Below are positions 11,805-20,786 of a stretch of 40,612 nucleotides of DNA, one piece after another; within the stretch, counting starts at the first letter, position 1; every line of letters starts with the position of its first letter. The translations under genes were made by a program, and so were the position numbers. The DNA comes from Acidobacteriota bacterium (GTDB lineage: Bacteria; Acidobacteriota; Blastocatellia; Pyrinomonadales; Pyrinomonadaceae). Location: assembly GCA_019239425.1 (NCBI GenBank), contig JAFAZX010000019.1:1-40612 (forward strand), in the 5' to 3' direction. The notes beneath the pieces were generated by a model. That model did not search any database. It saw only the letters and a list, made by a program, of their open reading frames with translations, and had not been told where the DNA came from.

Positions 11805-13715
11805 TCACTTGCGGGGAACAGAAACCATGACCGTCCTCGTGCTCGCGTTGCCGGAGGCGTCGCGGCTCTCGACCGTGATGGTGTAGACGCGGCCCGTGCC
11901 GAGGTTGGAAGACTCGGCGCGCAGGTTGAGCGTCAGCGGGCCGGTCACCTCCCAGTCGGGCGACTGGTCGCCGCCGCCGGTGCCGCTCACCGGCTCGCTG
12001 CTTGTGACGGAGACGATGCGCGTGGCGGGAGACGGATCGGCCGCGTCGGAGACGTTGGCCGTCAGCGTCACCGGAACCATCTGGTGGTTGTGCGGCTTGA
12101 TGACGTTTGGCGAGGCGGTCAGGCTTCCGAAGGCAGGCGCGGTCGTGTCGCGCACCGTCACCATGAAAGCGCCGGACGCGCTGTTGCCGTCGGCGTCGGT
12201 CGCCGCGGCCGTGACGTTCGTCGCGCCGAGCGGGAAGAGGCTGCCCGGCGGCGGGCTGAAGGTCAAAGGCACGTCGCCGTCCACGTCGTCGCGCGCCGAC
12301 CCCGTGAAGTTGACGAAGGCGCCGTCCGGCCCCGTGGCCTCCGCGTTGAGGTCGGACGGGAGCGACAGCATCGGCGCCCGCCACGGAATCCAGGGGGCGA
12401 CGTCGACCGACAGGAATGCTTCGGTCTGCGGGAAGACGTGGGCGTCCCAGTCTCCGTTCTGGCCGAGCAGGAACTTTTTCCAGAAGGCGTCTATCGTCGG
12501 CTGCTGGCTGCCCGGCACCGCGCAGTGGCCGTGCGCGCCGTCGATGTAGAAGCCGAACCTGTCTCCGATGCCGAAGGTCTTATAGACCTCCTGCGCCGCC
12601 CTCGAGGAGACGTAGTTGGCCCGGTTGGACAGCCAGGTGAAGTCCGTATTGCCCGAGACCAGCAAGGCCCTCGGCGCCACCATCGCCAGCAGCTCGTGGT
12701 GGTCGTGCGGCAGCTTGAAAGTGTTGGCGTGCCCGAAGTCCGACTTCATGCCCGTGATGAACCATGAGCCGTCCGTGTTACTCGTCTTCTCCACGGTGCC
12801 GTCGGGTTCGAGACCTTCCGAGACGCGCCAGGCCGGGGCACCGCCGCCGCCCGACTCCTGCGCGAAGGTGGCCGCGATCCGCTCGTCGAACGCGCCCGCG
12901 AAGAGCGCCATCTTGCCGGCGTAGGAGCACCCGTTGACACCGAGGTGTTTGAGGTCGATGGGGAGCGGGTTCACGAGCTGCTTCGAGGCGATCTCCATGC
13001 CGTCGATCAGACGGCTCACGCCCCAGGCCCAGGCGCTGTACTGTCCCACCTGAGTCCCGCAAGGGGCGGGCGCGGGCGGACACGGCCCCGCGTTGTACTC
13101 CGGGTACATGAGGAAGTACGGGTCGGCGGCGTGCGTGATCTGCTGTCCCGCCGCGTACTGCGTCACGTCGTCGTGGACGTAGTCTATCGTCGCGATGCCC
13201 AGCGAGTTCGCGCCCGTGCCCGGGGCGAGCGCCATGCGTATGATCGCCGGCCAACCGGCCGCGGGCGGCGTGCCCGACGGAAGGTTGATGGTCGAGGTGA
13301 GCCTGAGCGTTCGGAGGTTGCTGTTCCTGAGGACGTCCACGACGAGGACGCCGCCGTTACTGCCGGGCGTGTAGACCGCGTTGATGGTGAGGTCGGATTT
13401 ATCCGGCTTCGGGCCGATCTCATACTTCTCGATGGCGGCCTTAATCTCGTTGCGCCGCCGCTCCCAGCTCGCGAAAGAGTTGTCGCGGGGGCTCCCGTCG
13501 AAGAACGCGAAAGGGTCTGGCAAAGGTCGAGTGCTCGGGAGCTGGTCGTTGGGCGGGAAGACGGGTTTCGGGAAGCTGGCGCCCGTGTTCTCTTTGTCGT
13601 AAACCAGAGGAGGCTCCTGGGCCGACGCCGTGGCGGCGCACAGGGAACACAATAGAAGTATCAAGACCAGAACAGACGGTTTGTTAAGCCTGGAGTCTCT
13701 GTTCGACGTACGCAT
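11805..13715 (-). CDS. CE15-like glucuronoyl esterase with C-terminal HYR/Ig-like domains
   Basis: CE15 enzymes cleave esters between lignin alcohols (or methanol) and the 4-O-methyl-glucuronic acid of xylan. A signal peptide ends near SAQ33. The catalytic domain (about 35-425) has GVNGCSYAGK with nucleophile Ser264, FAQESGGGG with Glu287, VAPRALLVSGNTDFTWL, and the catalytic His397 in DGAHGHC. CE15 proteins normally have Arg directly after the Ser; here it is Tyr265. A HYR-like domain (about 440-540, with FPLGATNVTAAATDADGN) and a second Ig-like domain (540-636) follow and probably anchor the enzyme or bind substrate. ATG 13715 has AGGAGA 6 bases before it. The open frame runs another 1.1 kb upstream but only as a shadow of GH43. 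It pairs naturally with GH115. Confidence 0.85.
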   Translation of the reverse strand: MRTSNRDSRLNKPSVLVLILLLCSLCAATASAQEPPLVYDKENTGASFPKPVFPPNDQLPSTRPLPDPFAFFDGSPRDNSFASWERRRNEIKAAIEKYEIGPKPDKSDLTINAVYTPGSNGGVLVVDVLRNSNLRTLRLTSTINLPSGTPPAAGWPAIIRMALAPGTGANSLGIATIDYVHDDVTQYAAGQQITHAADPYFLMYPEYNAGPCPPAPAPCGTQVGQYSAWAWGVSRLIDGMEIASKQLVNPLPIDLKHLGVNGCSYAGKMALFAGAFDERIAATFAQESGGGGAPAWRVSEGLEPDGTVEKTSNTDGSWFITGMKSDFGHANTFKLPHDHHELLAMVAPRALLVSGNTDFTWLSNRANYVSSRAAQEVYKTFGIGDRFGFYIDGAHGHCAVPGSQQPTIDAFWKKFLLGQNGDWDAHVFPQTEAFLSVDVAPWIPWRAPMLSLPSDLNAEATGPDGAFVNFTGSARDDVDGDVPLTFSPPPGSLFPLGATNVTAAATDADGNSASGAFMVTVRDTTAPAFGSLTASPNVIKPHNHQMVPVTLTANVSDAADPSPATRIVSVTSSEPVSGTGGGDQSPDWEVTGPLTLNLRAESSNLGTGRVYTITVESRDASGNASTRTVMVSVPRK

Positions 13716-13882
13716 GGCGCTTCTCCTTTTTTCAAGCGGGCAGACGGGTAGCGTGGCTTCCGGTCTTCGGCCGCAGGCGAACCCGGATGCGGATTTAGTT
13801 CGAGGCGACAACAATAAATTTAAGCCCGGCCGGTTGAGGAAAACTTGAGGCCGGATTGAGGCACGGGGTTGGGGTGAAAATG

Positions 13883-15532
13883 TCAGGCGGTCGGGTCGGG
13901 ACGAAAATCTCGCTCGACGTATTCGAAGTAGTCGAAGTCCGCCGGGCGGGCGGTGCCGGCCGTGTCCTGGCAGCACATGCCGACGAAGGCGCCCGTGAAG
14001 TTGGGGCTGCCGGGCGCGGCGGCCTCGTCGGAGAGGATGCTGGCGTCGAACTGCTCTGGGAGCCAGTCCCAGTCCTGACCGTCCAGGCGGTAAGCGAAGC
14101 GGAGGCGTTCGTAGTCGACCTCGACGCGAAGCCGGACGGGGACGTTGGCGGGGATGGGGATGGGCGTCGTGAAGGCGTCGGTCTGGAGCTGGTCGGGCAG
14201 CGCCGACATGACGCGGACGTGCTTGCCCAGCTCTTCGTCGTCCGAGACGTAGAGGTAGTGAAACTTGGAGCCGTTGTAGTAGCAGATGAGGCCGGCCATC
14301 TGCTGATAGTGTTCCGGCTCGAACTCCAAAGAGGTCGCGGCGCTGTAGCAGTGAGACTGCTGGCGGCGCGCGACGAGCGCCTGTCGGAAAGTGCTTCCCG
14401 GCGTCTCTCGTCCGTAGAGGCGCAGGTGGCCTGGCCGCGCCGTGAGGCTGAACAACTCTTCGGGGTAGGGCGAGCGCAGCCACTGGAAATCTATCGGAAG
14501 CTGTGGCGAGTCGAACTCTTCGCGCGCGGGCGGCGCGGGGAACGGATGAGGCGGCAAGCTCGGCGCTTCCGCTTCGGAGTAAGGAAGCCCCGCGCCGTCC
14601 GCCGTCCGCAGCCATCCGTCTTCGCACCACTTCATCTTCTGTATCGCCGTCTCGCGCCCGAGCGTGCAGCGCCCGCGGTTGCGCAGGGGGCGCCCGCAGA
14701 GGTGCACCATGTACGTCTCGCCGTCCTGCGTCTCGACGAGGTCGCCGTGGCCGGCGCGTTGCAGCTCGATGTCGGGGCGGTGGCGCGAAGTGAGAATGTG
14801 TCTGTCGGGGTGAAGCTCGTAAGGCCCCCACGGGTCGCGCGAGCGCGCGAGGGTGACGGCGTGGCCCCAGCCTGTCCCGCCCTCGGCCGTGAGGAGGTAG
14901 TAGAAGTCTTCGCGCTTGTAGAGGTGCGGGCCTTCGGTCAGGCCGAGCGGCGTGCCCTCGAAAATGACCCGACGTGGGCCGACGAGCTTCTCCTCTTCCG
15001 CCGAATACTCCTGCATGACTATCCCCGCGAAACGATTGCGCCCGGGCCGGTGATCCCAGAGCATGTTGAGCAGGTACTTGCGGCCGTCCGTGTCGTGAAA
15101 GAGCGAAGGGTCGAAGCCGCTGCTGTTGAGATAGACCGGGTCTGACCAGTCACCTTCAACGTTTGGGCTGGTGACGAGGTAGTTGTGCAGGTCGCGCAAA
15201 CTCGCGCCCGCGGCGCCGCCCGTCGTCGTGCGGCCGTAGCGTTTCACGTCCGTGTAGACGAGGTAGAAGAGGCCGCGGTCGTACGTCAGGCACGGCGCCC
15301 AGATGCCGCACGAGTCGGGGTCGCCGAGCATGTCGAGCTGGCTCGCGCGCTTGAGCGGGCGCGTCAGCAGCCGCCAGTGGACGAGGTCGCGCGAGTGGTG
15401 TATCTGCACGCCGGGGAACCACTCGAAGGTCGAAGTGGCGACGTAGTAATCACGGCCTACGCGGACGACCGAAGGGTCTGGGTTGAAGCCCGGCAGGATC
15501 GGGTTACGGATGTTCGCCTTCGCTTCTGACAT
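13883..15532 (-). CDS. GH43 beta-xylosidase/arabinofuranosidase-like enzyme, cytoplasmic
   Basis: GH43 five-bladed propeller enzymes release xylose or arabinose from xylo-oligosaccharides by inversion. Three catalytic acids are visible: base D19 (NPDPS), pKa modulator D141 (GFDPSLF) and acid E200 (LTEGPHLY). The C-terminal part (about 335-545) is a concanavalin-like beta-sandwich as in XynB-type enzymes (FEPEHYQQMAGLICYYNGSKFHY). There is no signal peptide, so imported oligosaccharides are the likely substrate. The ATG at 15532 is the natural start, with the conserved NPILPGFNPDPS starting at residue 10. The MFS gene upstream on the same strand is separated by repeat A copy 4. The 167-base gap to CE15 holds that gene's leader. 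Confidence 0.9.
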   Translation of the reverse strand: MSEAKANIRNPILPGFNPDPSVVRVGRDYYVATSTFEWFPGVQIHHSRDLVHWRLLTRPLKRASQLDMLGDPDSCGIWAPCLTYDRGLFYLVYTDVKRYGRTTTGGAAGASLRDLHNYLVTSPNVEGDWSDPVYLNSSGFDPSLFHDTDGRKYLLNMLWDHRPGRNRFAGIVMQEYSAEEEKLVGPRRVIFEGTPLGLTEGPHLYKREDFYYLLTAEGGTGWGHAVTLARSRDPWGPYELHPDRHILTSRHRPDIELQRAGHGDLVETQDGETYMVHLCGRPLRNRGRCTLGRETAIQKMKWCEDGWLRTADGAGLPYSEAEAPSLPPHPFPAPPAREEFDSPQLPIDFQWLRSPYPEELFSLTARPGHLRLYGRETPGSTFRQALVARRQQSHCYSAATSLEFEPEHYQQMAGLICYYNGSKFHYLYVSDDEELGKHVRVMSALPDQLQTDAFTTPIPIPANVPVRLRVEVDYERLRFAYRLDGQDWDWLPEQFDASILSDEAAAPGSPNFTGAFVGMCCQDTAGTARPADFDYFEYVERDFRPDPTA

Positions 15533-15569
15533 TCAGTTTACCCGCACGTTCGGAGGTAAGTTACAAGGT

Positions 15570-15647
15570 ATTAACCACAGAGACACAGAGACACAGCTTG
15601 TTGGATTATTAACTTCAAGCTGTGTCTCTGTGTCTCTGTGGTTAAAT
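15570..15647. repeat. Palindromic repeat family A, copy 4
   Basis: TTAACCACAGAGACACAGAG and its near-perfect complement on the right enclose a short AT-rich spacer. It lies between two co-directional minus-strand genes (MFS, then GH43), so it may attenuate read-through from the transporter gene. Confidence 0.92.
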
Positions 15648-15657
15648 CCATCCTGCT

Positions 15658-16962
15658 TTATACGACCGTCTCTCGTGAGCCTTGCAGGTTCACAAGCCCG
15701 TCTGAATCATCGACGCCCTCGCCGCGGCGTTCCCGCACGACCGTCCAGAGGACGAGCGCGCCGACGAGGTCGAGCACGCCGAGGCAGACGAAGAAGGGCG
15801 TATAGCCGATGGTCGCGACCAGGGAGCCGATGAGCAGGGAGAAGATGAGCAGGCCGGCGTTGCCGAACGTGCCGGCCATCCCGGCGACCGTCGCCACCTC
15901 GTTCTTCTTGAAGAGGTCGGACGCCATCGTGATGACCGTCACCGACAGGGTCTGGTGCGCGAAGCCCGCGAGGCTCAGCAGCGCGATGGCCGCGTAGGGG
16001 CTCTCGACGAAGCCGACGAACCCGACGCCCAGCATCAGAAAAGCGCCGAGCGTGAACGCAAAGCGGCGCGCGTTGATGAGTCCGACGCCCGCCTTCTGAA
16101 GTCGCATGCTGACCAGCCCGCCGAAGAGGCAGCCCAGGTCGGCGGCGAGGAAGGGCAGCCACGCCGTCAGGGCGATCTGCTTCAAGTCCATGTGGCGGAC
16201 GCTGCTCAAATACAGGGGCAGCCAGAAGGTGAGCGTGCCCCACGTCGGGTCTGCGAGGAAGCGCGGCAGCGCGATGCCCCAGAAGTTGCGCCGCCTCAGG
16301 ATGTGCGTGACCGAGGGGCGCGTCCCGTCGCCTTGCAGGAAACGCTCCTGCCCCGCGGCGATGTACTCCCGCTCCTCCGCGGAGAGTCCTTTGTGCGTGT
16401 CCGGCGACTGGTAGAGCAGGAGCCACAGGGCGACCCAGACGAAGCCCAGCCCGCCCGTGATGACGAACGCCGACTGCCAGTTGTAAGTCAGGACGGCCCA
16501 AGCCACGAGCGGCGGCGCGAGCATCGAGCCGAACGAAGCGCCGATGTTGTAGACGCCGCCCGCAAGCCCGCGCTCCTTCGCCGGGAACCACTCGGCCGTT
16601 GCCTTCATCCCCGCGGGGTTGGCGGAGCCTTCGGCTAAGCCCAGAAGTCCGCGCAGTCCCGCCAGGGCCTGCCAACTGTGAGCCAGCCCGTGCGACATGC
16701 TGATGAGCGACCAGAGGACTGCGAAGATGGCGAAGCCTTTTTTCAGGCCGAGCACGTCGAGCACGTAGCCGCAGATGGGCTGCAACATGATCGCGCCCTG
16801 AAAGGCCCCGACGATCCAGGAGTACTCCTGCTGGCTGATGTTGAGGTCTTTGAGCACGGCGGGCGCGGCGACCGCGAGCGTGCTGCGCGTCAGGTAGTTG
16901 AGGATGGAGCCGAGCATGACCAGCCCCATCATCCACCAGCGGACTCCTCTGAGCTTCGGCAT
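15658..16962 (-). CDS. MFS transporter, ExuT/GudP-like (anion:cation symporter family)
   Basis: Members take up hexuronates, glucarate and similar sugar acids with protons. The 434-residue protein has about 12 hydrophobic segments. The N-terminus RWWMMGLVMLGSILNYLTRS is the family's first helix with its N-Y-x-x-R motif. WIVGAFQGAIMLQPICGYVLD, GLLGLAEGSANPAGMKATAEW (with the acidic residue of ExuT proteins) and FPAKERGLAGGVYNIGASFG follow. A central loop (about 190-225) is hydrophilic. The ATG at 16962 has GAAGGAAAG just upstream. Placed beside GH115, CE15 and GH43, it probably imports (methyl)glucuronate or aldobiouronate released from xylan. The exact substrate is an inference. Confidence 0.9.
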   Translation of the reverse strand: MPKLRGVRWWMMGLVMLGSILNYLTRSTLAVAAPAVLKDLNISQQEYSWIVGAFQGAIMLQPICGYVLDVLGLKKGFAIFAVLWSLISMSHGLAHSWQALAGLRGLLGLAEGSANPAGMKATAEWFPAKERGLAGGVYNIGASFGSMLAPPLVAWAVLTYNWQSAFVITGGLGFVWVALWLLLYQSPDTHKGLSAEEREYIAAGQERFLQGDGTRPSVTHILRRRNFWGIALPRFLADPTWGTLTFWLPLYLSSVRHMDLKQIALTAWLPFLAADLGCLFGGLVSMRLQKAGVGLINARRFAFTLGAFLMLGVGFVGFVESPYAAIALLSLAGFAHQTLSVTVITMASDLFKKNEVATVAGMAGTFGNAGLLIFSLLIGSLVATIGYTPFFVCLGVLDLVGALVLWTVVRERRGEGVDDSDGLVNLQGSRETVV

Positions 16963-17029
16963 CCGGCTTTCCTTCGGCGGCTGCGAAAAGGCGGGTGGAA
17001 CTGCTGGCCTATGACTTTGGTTGAAACCG

Positions 17030-17120
17030 GGTCAGAACCGCCCGCGGTAGCGGGTGGCCCTTTGTAACACGGAGCATCCGTCCTGCAAAGGGCCACCCGC
17101 TACCGCGGGCGGCTCTGACC
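17030..17120. repeat. 35-base inverted repeat (GCCCGCGGTAGCGGGTGGC type)
   Basis: Arms 17030-17064 and 17086-17120 are complementary with one mismatch. The 21-base loop contains its own hairpin, ACGGA-GCA-TCCGT. It lies between the MFS start and the end of the propeller protein gene. One arm has the frame that reads SEPPAVAGG, a peptide often mis-annotated in environmental genomes, which suggests a dispersed repeat. Confidence 0.92.
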
Positions 17121-17135
17121 GTCATGGCTCGCGGG

Positions 17136-20100
17136 CTACTGCTGCCCGAAGCGCTGTCGGTACTCGGCGGAGAGGATGAAGGCGCGCACCATCTCCGCGC
17201 GCTGGGCGCGCTGCTGCGCCGTCTGCGGGAAGCTCACGTCCTCGCCGGGGAGGGTGAACGAGTTGAGCTTGTTGAGCCAGAAGTCGAACCCCGCGTAGTC
17301 GAGCGTGGGCTCCGGCGCGTCGTTCGGGTTGCGCCGCAGGTAGCCGACGTACTGCGAGAAGACGAAGCCGGCGTTGAACTGCCGGTTGTAGGCCGAGTTC
17401 AGATCGACGACGTTGCGTAGCGTCCTGGCCCGCCCATGGACCGTCTGGTCGAAGCTCTCCCGGGCGATGGTGCGCTCGAAGGGCGCCAGGGGGGCCACGC
17501 CCAGGTTGGCCGCGAGCTTGTCGATGAACTCGTCGCTGTTCATGCTCACCGGGAACTGCGCGAGGAACTCCGGGCGCTGCACCCACTGGCGCGCGAACTC
17601 CTCCTTGTTCGCTTCGAGCACGGCCTCCCACCCGGGCGAGTTCACCACGACGCCGCGCCCCACCTCGCGCTGGTCGCGCAGGAACTCGCGGTAGCGCGGC
17701 ATCCCGCGCGGCCGCGCCGCCGAGTCCGGGAACGAAGCCTTGTAGACGCGGAAGACGTAGTAGGCCGTGTTCTGGTACTCGATGGAGAGGAAGAACGCCT
17801 GCGAGACGGCCGTCCGCGCGCGGTCGACGCAGCCGGCGTCGGCGCCGCAGTTCGTAATCTGCGAAGTCCAGAAGTTGAGCCCCGTCGCGTCGGCCTGCCG
17901 GTTGAGGAAGTCGTGGTAGTGCTGGCCGACGAAAATCGTCGGGTCGTCAATCACGTTCGTCGAAGGCTCGGTCACGTCGTCAGTGATCTGGACGGTGGCG
18001 ACCGCGGCCGCGCAGGAGAGCGTCGCGCCGCCCGTCGGGTTCTGGAGGACGACGGTGATGTTCTCCTGCCCCTCGGCGAACGAGTCCTCGTTGACGAGCA
18101 CCTCGAAGGTCTTCGTCGTCTCGCCCGCGGCGAACCGCAGAGTGCCGAGCGCGGTCGTGTAGTCGGAGCGCTCGGAGGCCGCGGCGGCCGTCGGCGGCAT
18201 CGTCGAGTAGTCAACCGTCACCGCGCCCGAGGTGTCGCCCGTGCGCTGGACGGTGAGCGTGACCGAGGTCACGTCCTCCTGCACGGGCACGGTCGTCTGC
18301 GTGAAGTTGAGCGACGAGGGCGGCCCGCCCGTCGTGTCCGAGAGCTTGAAGAGGAAGGCGTCGCCCGCCAGCCCCGTGCCGCCCGCGAACGCGCCCTGCG
18401 CGGGGTTGACGGCGGGGAAGTCAACCGAGGAGGTGTTGCCGGCGACGTAGGCGTTGCCGGCGGAGTCCACCGCGAGGCCGCGCGCGATCTCGCCGCTGCC
18501 GTTGCCGCTGCCGCCGTAGTAGGTCGAGTAGACGAGCGCCGTGCCCGCCGCGTTGAGCTTGGTGACGAACGGGTCGCCGTTGCCGAAGCGCTGGCACTGG
18601 ACGGCGTTGGCCGTCGGGAAGTTGTTGAAGCTGCCGGTGCCGCCGGTGACGTAGACGTTGCCCGAAGAGTCGAGCTTGATGTCCTCGCCCACCTCGCCGC
18701 CCGTGCCGCCGAGGTAGGTCGAGTAGACGAAGGCGTTGCCCGCCGCGTTGACCTTCGTGATGAAGACCTCTTGCGAGATGCCCTGCGAGTTGTTGTTGAT
18801 GGGCTGGAAGGCGTTCGCGATGGGGAAGTTGGTCGAGAAGGTGGTGCCGGTGACGTGGGCCTGGCCCGCGGAGTCAACGGCGACCGCCGCCGCGTCGTCC
18901 TGCGCCGAGCCGCCGAGGTAGGTCGAGTAGACGATGGCGCTCCCGGCCGCGTTGACCTTCGTCAGGAAGCCGTCGGTCGCGCCCCCGGCGTTGGCCGCCT
19001 GGATGGGGTTGACCACGGGGAAGTTGGTCGAGTCCGTGCTGCCCACGACGTAGGCGTTGCCGGCGGAGTCGGCCGCGACGCCCCTGCCGATTTCCGAGGC
19101 GACGCCGGTGGTGCCGCCGAGGTAGGTCGAGTAGACGAAGGCCGTGCCCGCCGCATTGATCTTCGTCAGGAAGGCGTCAACCGAGCCGCCCTGCGTCGCC
19201 TGGAGGGCGTTGGCGACGGGGAAGTTGGTCGAGTTGGTGTTGCCCGTCACGTAGGCGTTCCCCGAAGAGTCCACCGCGAGGCCCTCGCCGAACTCAAGCC
19301 CGCCATCGCCGCCGAGGTAGGTCGAGTAGACGAGGGCCGAGCCGGCGGCGTTGAGCTTCGAGACGAACACGTCCTGCGCGTTGCCGCCGAACGCGCCTTG
19401 GATGGCGTTGACGACGGGGAAGCCCGGGCCGGCGAAGCCGGCGACGTAGGCGTTGCCCGAAGAGTCAACCGCGATGGCGCGCGCCTGCTCGGTGGCGGTG
19501 CCGCCGAGGTAGGTCGAGTAGACGAGCGCGTTGCCGGCCGGGTTGAGCTTGGCGACGTAGGCGTCCTGCGTGCCCGCGGCGCCGGCGTTCGCGGCCTGGA
19601 TGGGGTTCGCGGTGGGGAAGTTGGTCGAGAAGGTGAAGCCCGCGAGGTAAGCGCTCCCCGCGGAATCGACGGCGACGCTCCAGGCCTGGTCGGCCCCGCT
19701 GCCGCCGAGGTAGGTCGAGTAGACGATGACGGGGTCGATGACGAGCGGGAGCCCCGCGTCGTACTCGCCTAAGCGGAAGCGCACGCGGCCGTCCGCGCCG
19801 ACCTCATAGCCGCCCGCGACCTCGCGCCGCGCGCCGGCCGCCTCCTGATAGACGACGGGAGCGGGCTGGCGCACGGTCTGGCCGTCGACCTTTAAAAGAA
19901 GGTCGCCCGCGTCGCTCACTTCAACCTTGTCCGCGCCTTCAAACTTCAGCGCGACGGCGCGCGGGTCGGCGCCGGGCGCGACGCGGAAGTCGTACTCCAA
20001 CTGCCGCTGGTTGCCGTAGTAGACGAGGTCGACGCCCTCGTAGACGCCTTCGTAGAGGACGCGACCGTAGGTGGCGACATCGGTGCGCCAGCCTGCGGGG

Positions 20101-20588
20101 TCTTGACCGAGGAGGTAGTTGGCCTTGCCCTCCAACTCGTTCTCGCCCGCGGCCGCCGCGCCCTCGCGCGCGCCGACGAGCCGCATGCGCAGCACCTTCG
20201 ATGGCGGATTCTCCTTCCGGCCGGGTGAGTTGGTTGTTAACAGGCGGTCGGCGCGGTCTTCGTCAAGCGTCTCGGAGTCTTTACCCCGCAAGACGAAGAC
20301 GGCTTCCGACGACTTCAGGAAGAGCGCGTAGCCCGCGCCGCGCGCGAGGAAGTCTACGGAGCCTTCGGTCTGGCCGCGGTTGGCCTCGAAGCCGAGCGGG
20401 ACGCGGCCGAACGCTTCGCGCGCCGTCTGTTCGGCGCGCGGCGGGCGGGCCGCGGCGGTTGTGCCTTCGGAAGGCGAGGCGGACGGGCGGCGCCTGAACG
20501 CCAGGGGCGTGACGAGCAGGCCGAGCACGGTCGCCAGGACGAGTGCCGGCAGGAGCATGCGAACGTCTGGGGCGGAGCGATGTCTCAT
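17136..20588 (-). CDS. Large exported SBBP beta-propeller / Calx-beta / DUF4214 protein
   Basis: The 1150-residue protein has one hydrophobic N-terminal segment (about 10-30), then a domain of the kind that precedes SBBP repeats (about 60-290, FGRVPLGFEANRGQ to GLPLVIDPVI). Seven SBBP repeats each start with VYSTYLGG (the last STYYGG) and contain VDSxGNAYVxG, which suits one closed seven-bladed propeller (about 290-790). A Calx-beta domain (about 800-915, with FAAGETTKTFEVLVNED) and a DUF4214 region (about 920-1150) follow. Such proteins are common at the surface of Acidobacteriota; a role in adhesion or carbohydrate binding is a guess. ATG 20588 is preceded by AGAGGAA. The repeats make the DNA at 18350-19720 tandemly repetitive with a period of about 175 bases. 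Confidence 0.88.
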   Translation of the reverse strand: MRHRSAPDVRMLLPALVLATVLGLLVTPLAFRRRPSASPSEGTTAAARPPRAEQTAREAFGRVPLGFEANRGQTEGSVDFLARGAGYALFLKSSEAVFVLRGKDSETLDEDRADRLLTTNSPGRKENPPSKVLRMRLVGAREGAAAAGENELEGKANYLLGQDPAGWRTDVATYGRVLYEGVYEGVDLVYYGNQRQLEYDFRVAPGADPRAVALKFEGADKVEVSDAGDLLLKVDGQTVRQPAPVVYQEAAGARREVAGGYEVGADGRVRFRLGEYDAGLPLVIDPVIVYSTYLGGSGADQAWSVAVDSAGSAYLAGFTFSTNFPTANPIQAANAGAAGTQDAYVAKLNPAGNALVYSTYLGGTATEQARAIAVDSSGNAYVAGFAGPGFPVVNAIQGAFGGNAQDVFVSKLNAAGSALVYSTYLGGDGGLEFGEGLAVDSSGNAYVTGNTNSTNFPVANALQATQGGSVDAFLTKINAAGTAFVYSTYLGGTTGVASEIGRGVAADSAGNAYVVGSTDSTNFPVVNPIQAANAGGATDGFLTKVNAAGSAIVYSTYLGGSAQDDAAAVAVDSAGQAHVTGTTFSTNFPIANAFQPINNNSQGISQEVFITKVNAAGNAFVYSTYLGGTGGEVGEDIKLDSSGNVYVTGGTGSFNNFPTANAVQCQRFGNGDPFVTKLNAAGTALVYSTYYGGSGNGSGEIARGLAVDSAGNAYVAGNTSSVDFPAVNPAQGAFAGGTGLAGDAFLFKLSDTTGGPPSSLNFTQTTVPVQEDVTSVTLTVQRTGDTSGAVTVDYSTMPPTAAAASERSDYTTALGTLRFAAGETTKTFEVLVNEDSFAEGQENITVVLQNPTGGATLSCAAAVATVQITDDVTEPSTNVIDDPTIFVGQHYHDFLNRQADATGLNFWTSQITNCGADAGCVDRARTAVSQAFFLSIEYQNTAYYVFRVYKASFPDSAARPRGMPRYREFLRDQREVGRGVVVNSPGWEAVLEANKEEFARQWVQRPEFLAQFPVSMNSDEFIDKLAANLGVAPLAPFERTIARESFDQTVHGRARTLRNVVDLNSAYNRQFNAGFVFSQYVGYLRRNPNDAPEPTLDYAGFDFWLNKLNSFTLPGEDVSFPQTAQQRAQRAEMVRAFILSAEYRQRFGQQ

Positions 20589-20730
20589 GGCTTCCTCTTC
20601 TTTTCGATTCCGTCTGAGGCCCTGGGCGCACCGCGTCGCGGGCGGGGCGCAAAGGCACGGGTTGGTGCGTAGGCGGCGGGGGTTGAGTAGAGAAACGCCC
20701 GCCTGCAAAAAGGGAGCTGACAGGGCGCGG

Positions 20731-20760
20731 ATTATATGCGGGGGCGGGCGGCCGCGTAAA
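20731..20760 (-). promoter_or_regulatory. Candidate sigma-70 type promoter of the propeller protein gene
   Basis: On the minus strand, TTTACG (20760-20755), an 18-base spacer and a perfect TATAAT (20736-20731) lie about 140 bases before the ATG at 20588. The -10 match is exact; the -35 is 4/6. Confidence 0.5.
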
Positions 20761-20786
20761 TATCTTTCTGCCCGGCGGGCGGACTT

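Noticed and set aside
13716..14831. 1.1 kb N-terminal extension of the CE15 frame
   Set aside because: It overlaps GH43 coding sequence in another frame, and the true start at 13715 has a ribosome site and signal peptide.
17436..19772. Long plus-strand open frame opposite the propeller gene (778 codons)
   Set aside because: It is the complement of a GC-rich repetitive gene. The product is Arg/Val/Gly/Asp-rich with no family signature, while the opposite strand has clear SBBP repeats.
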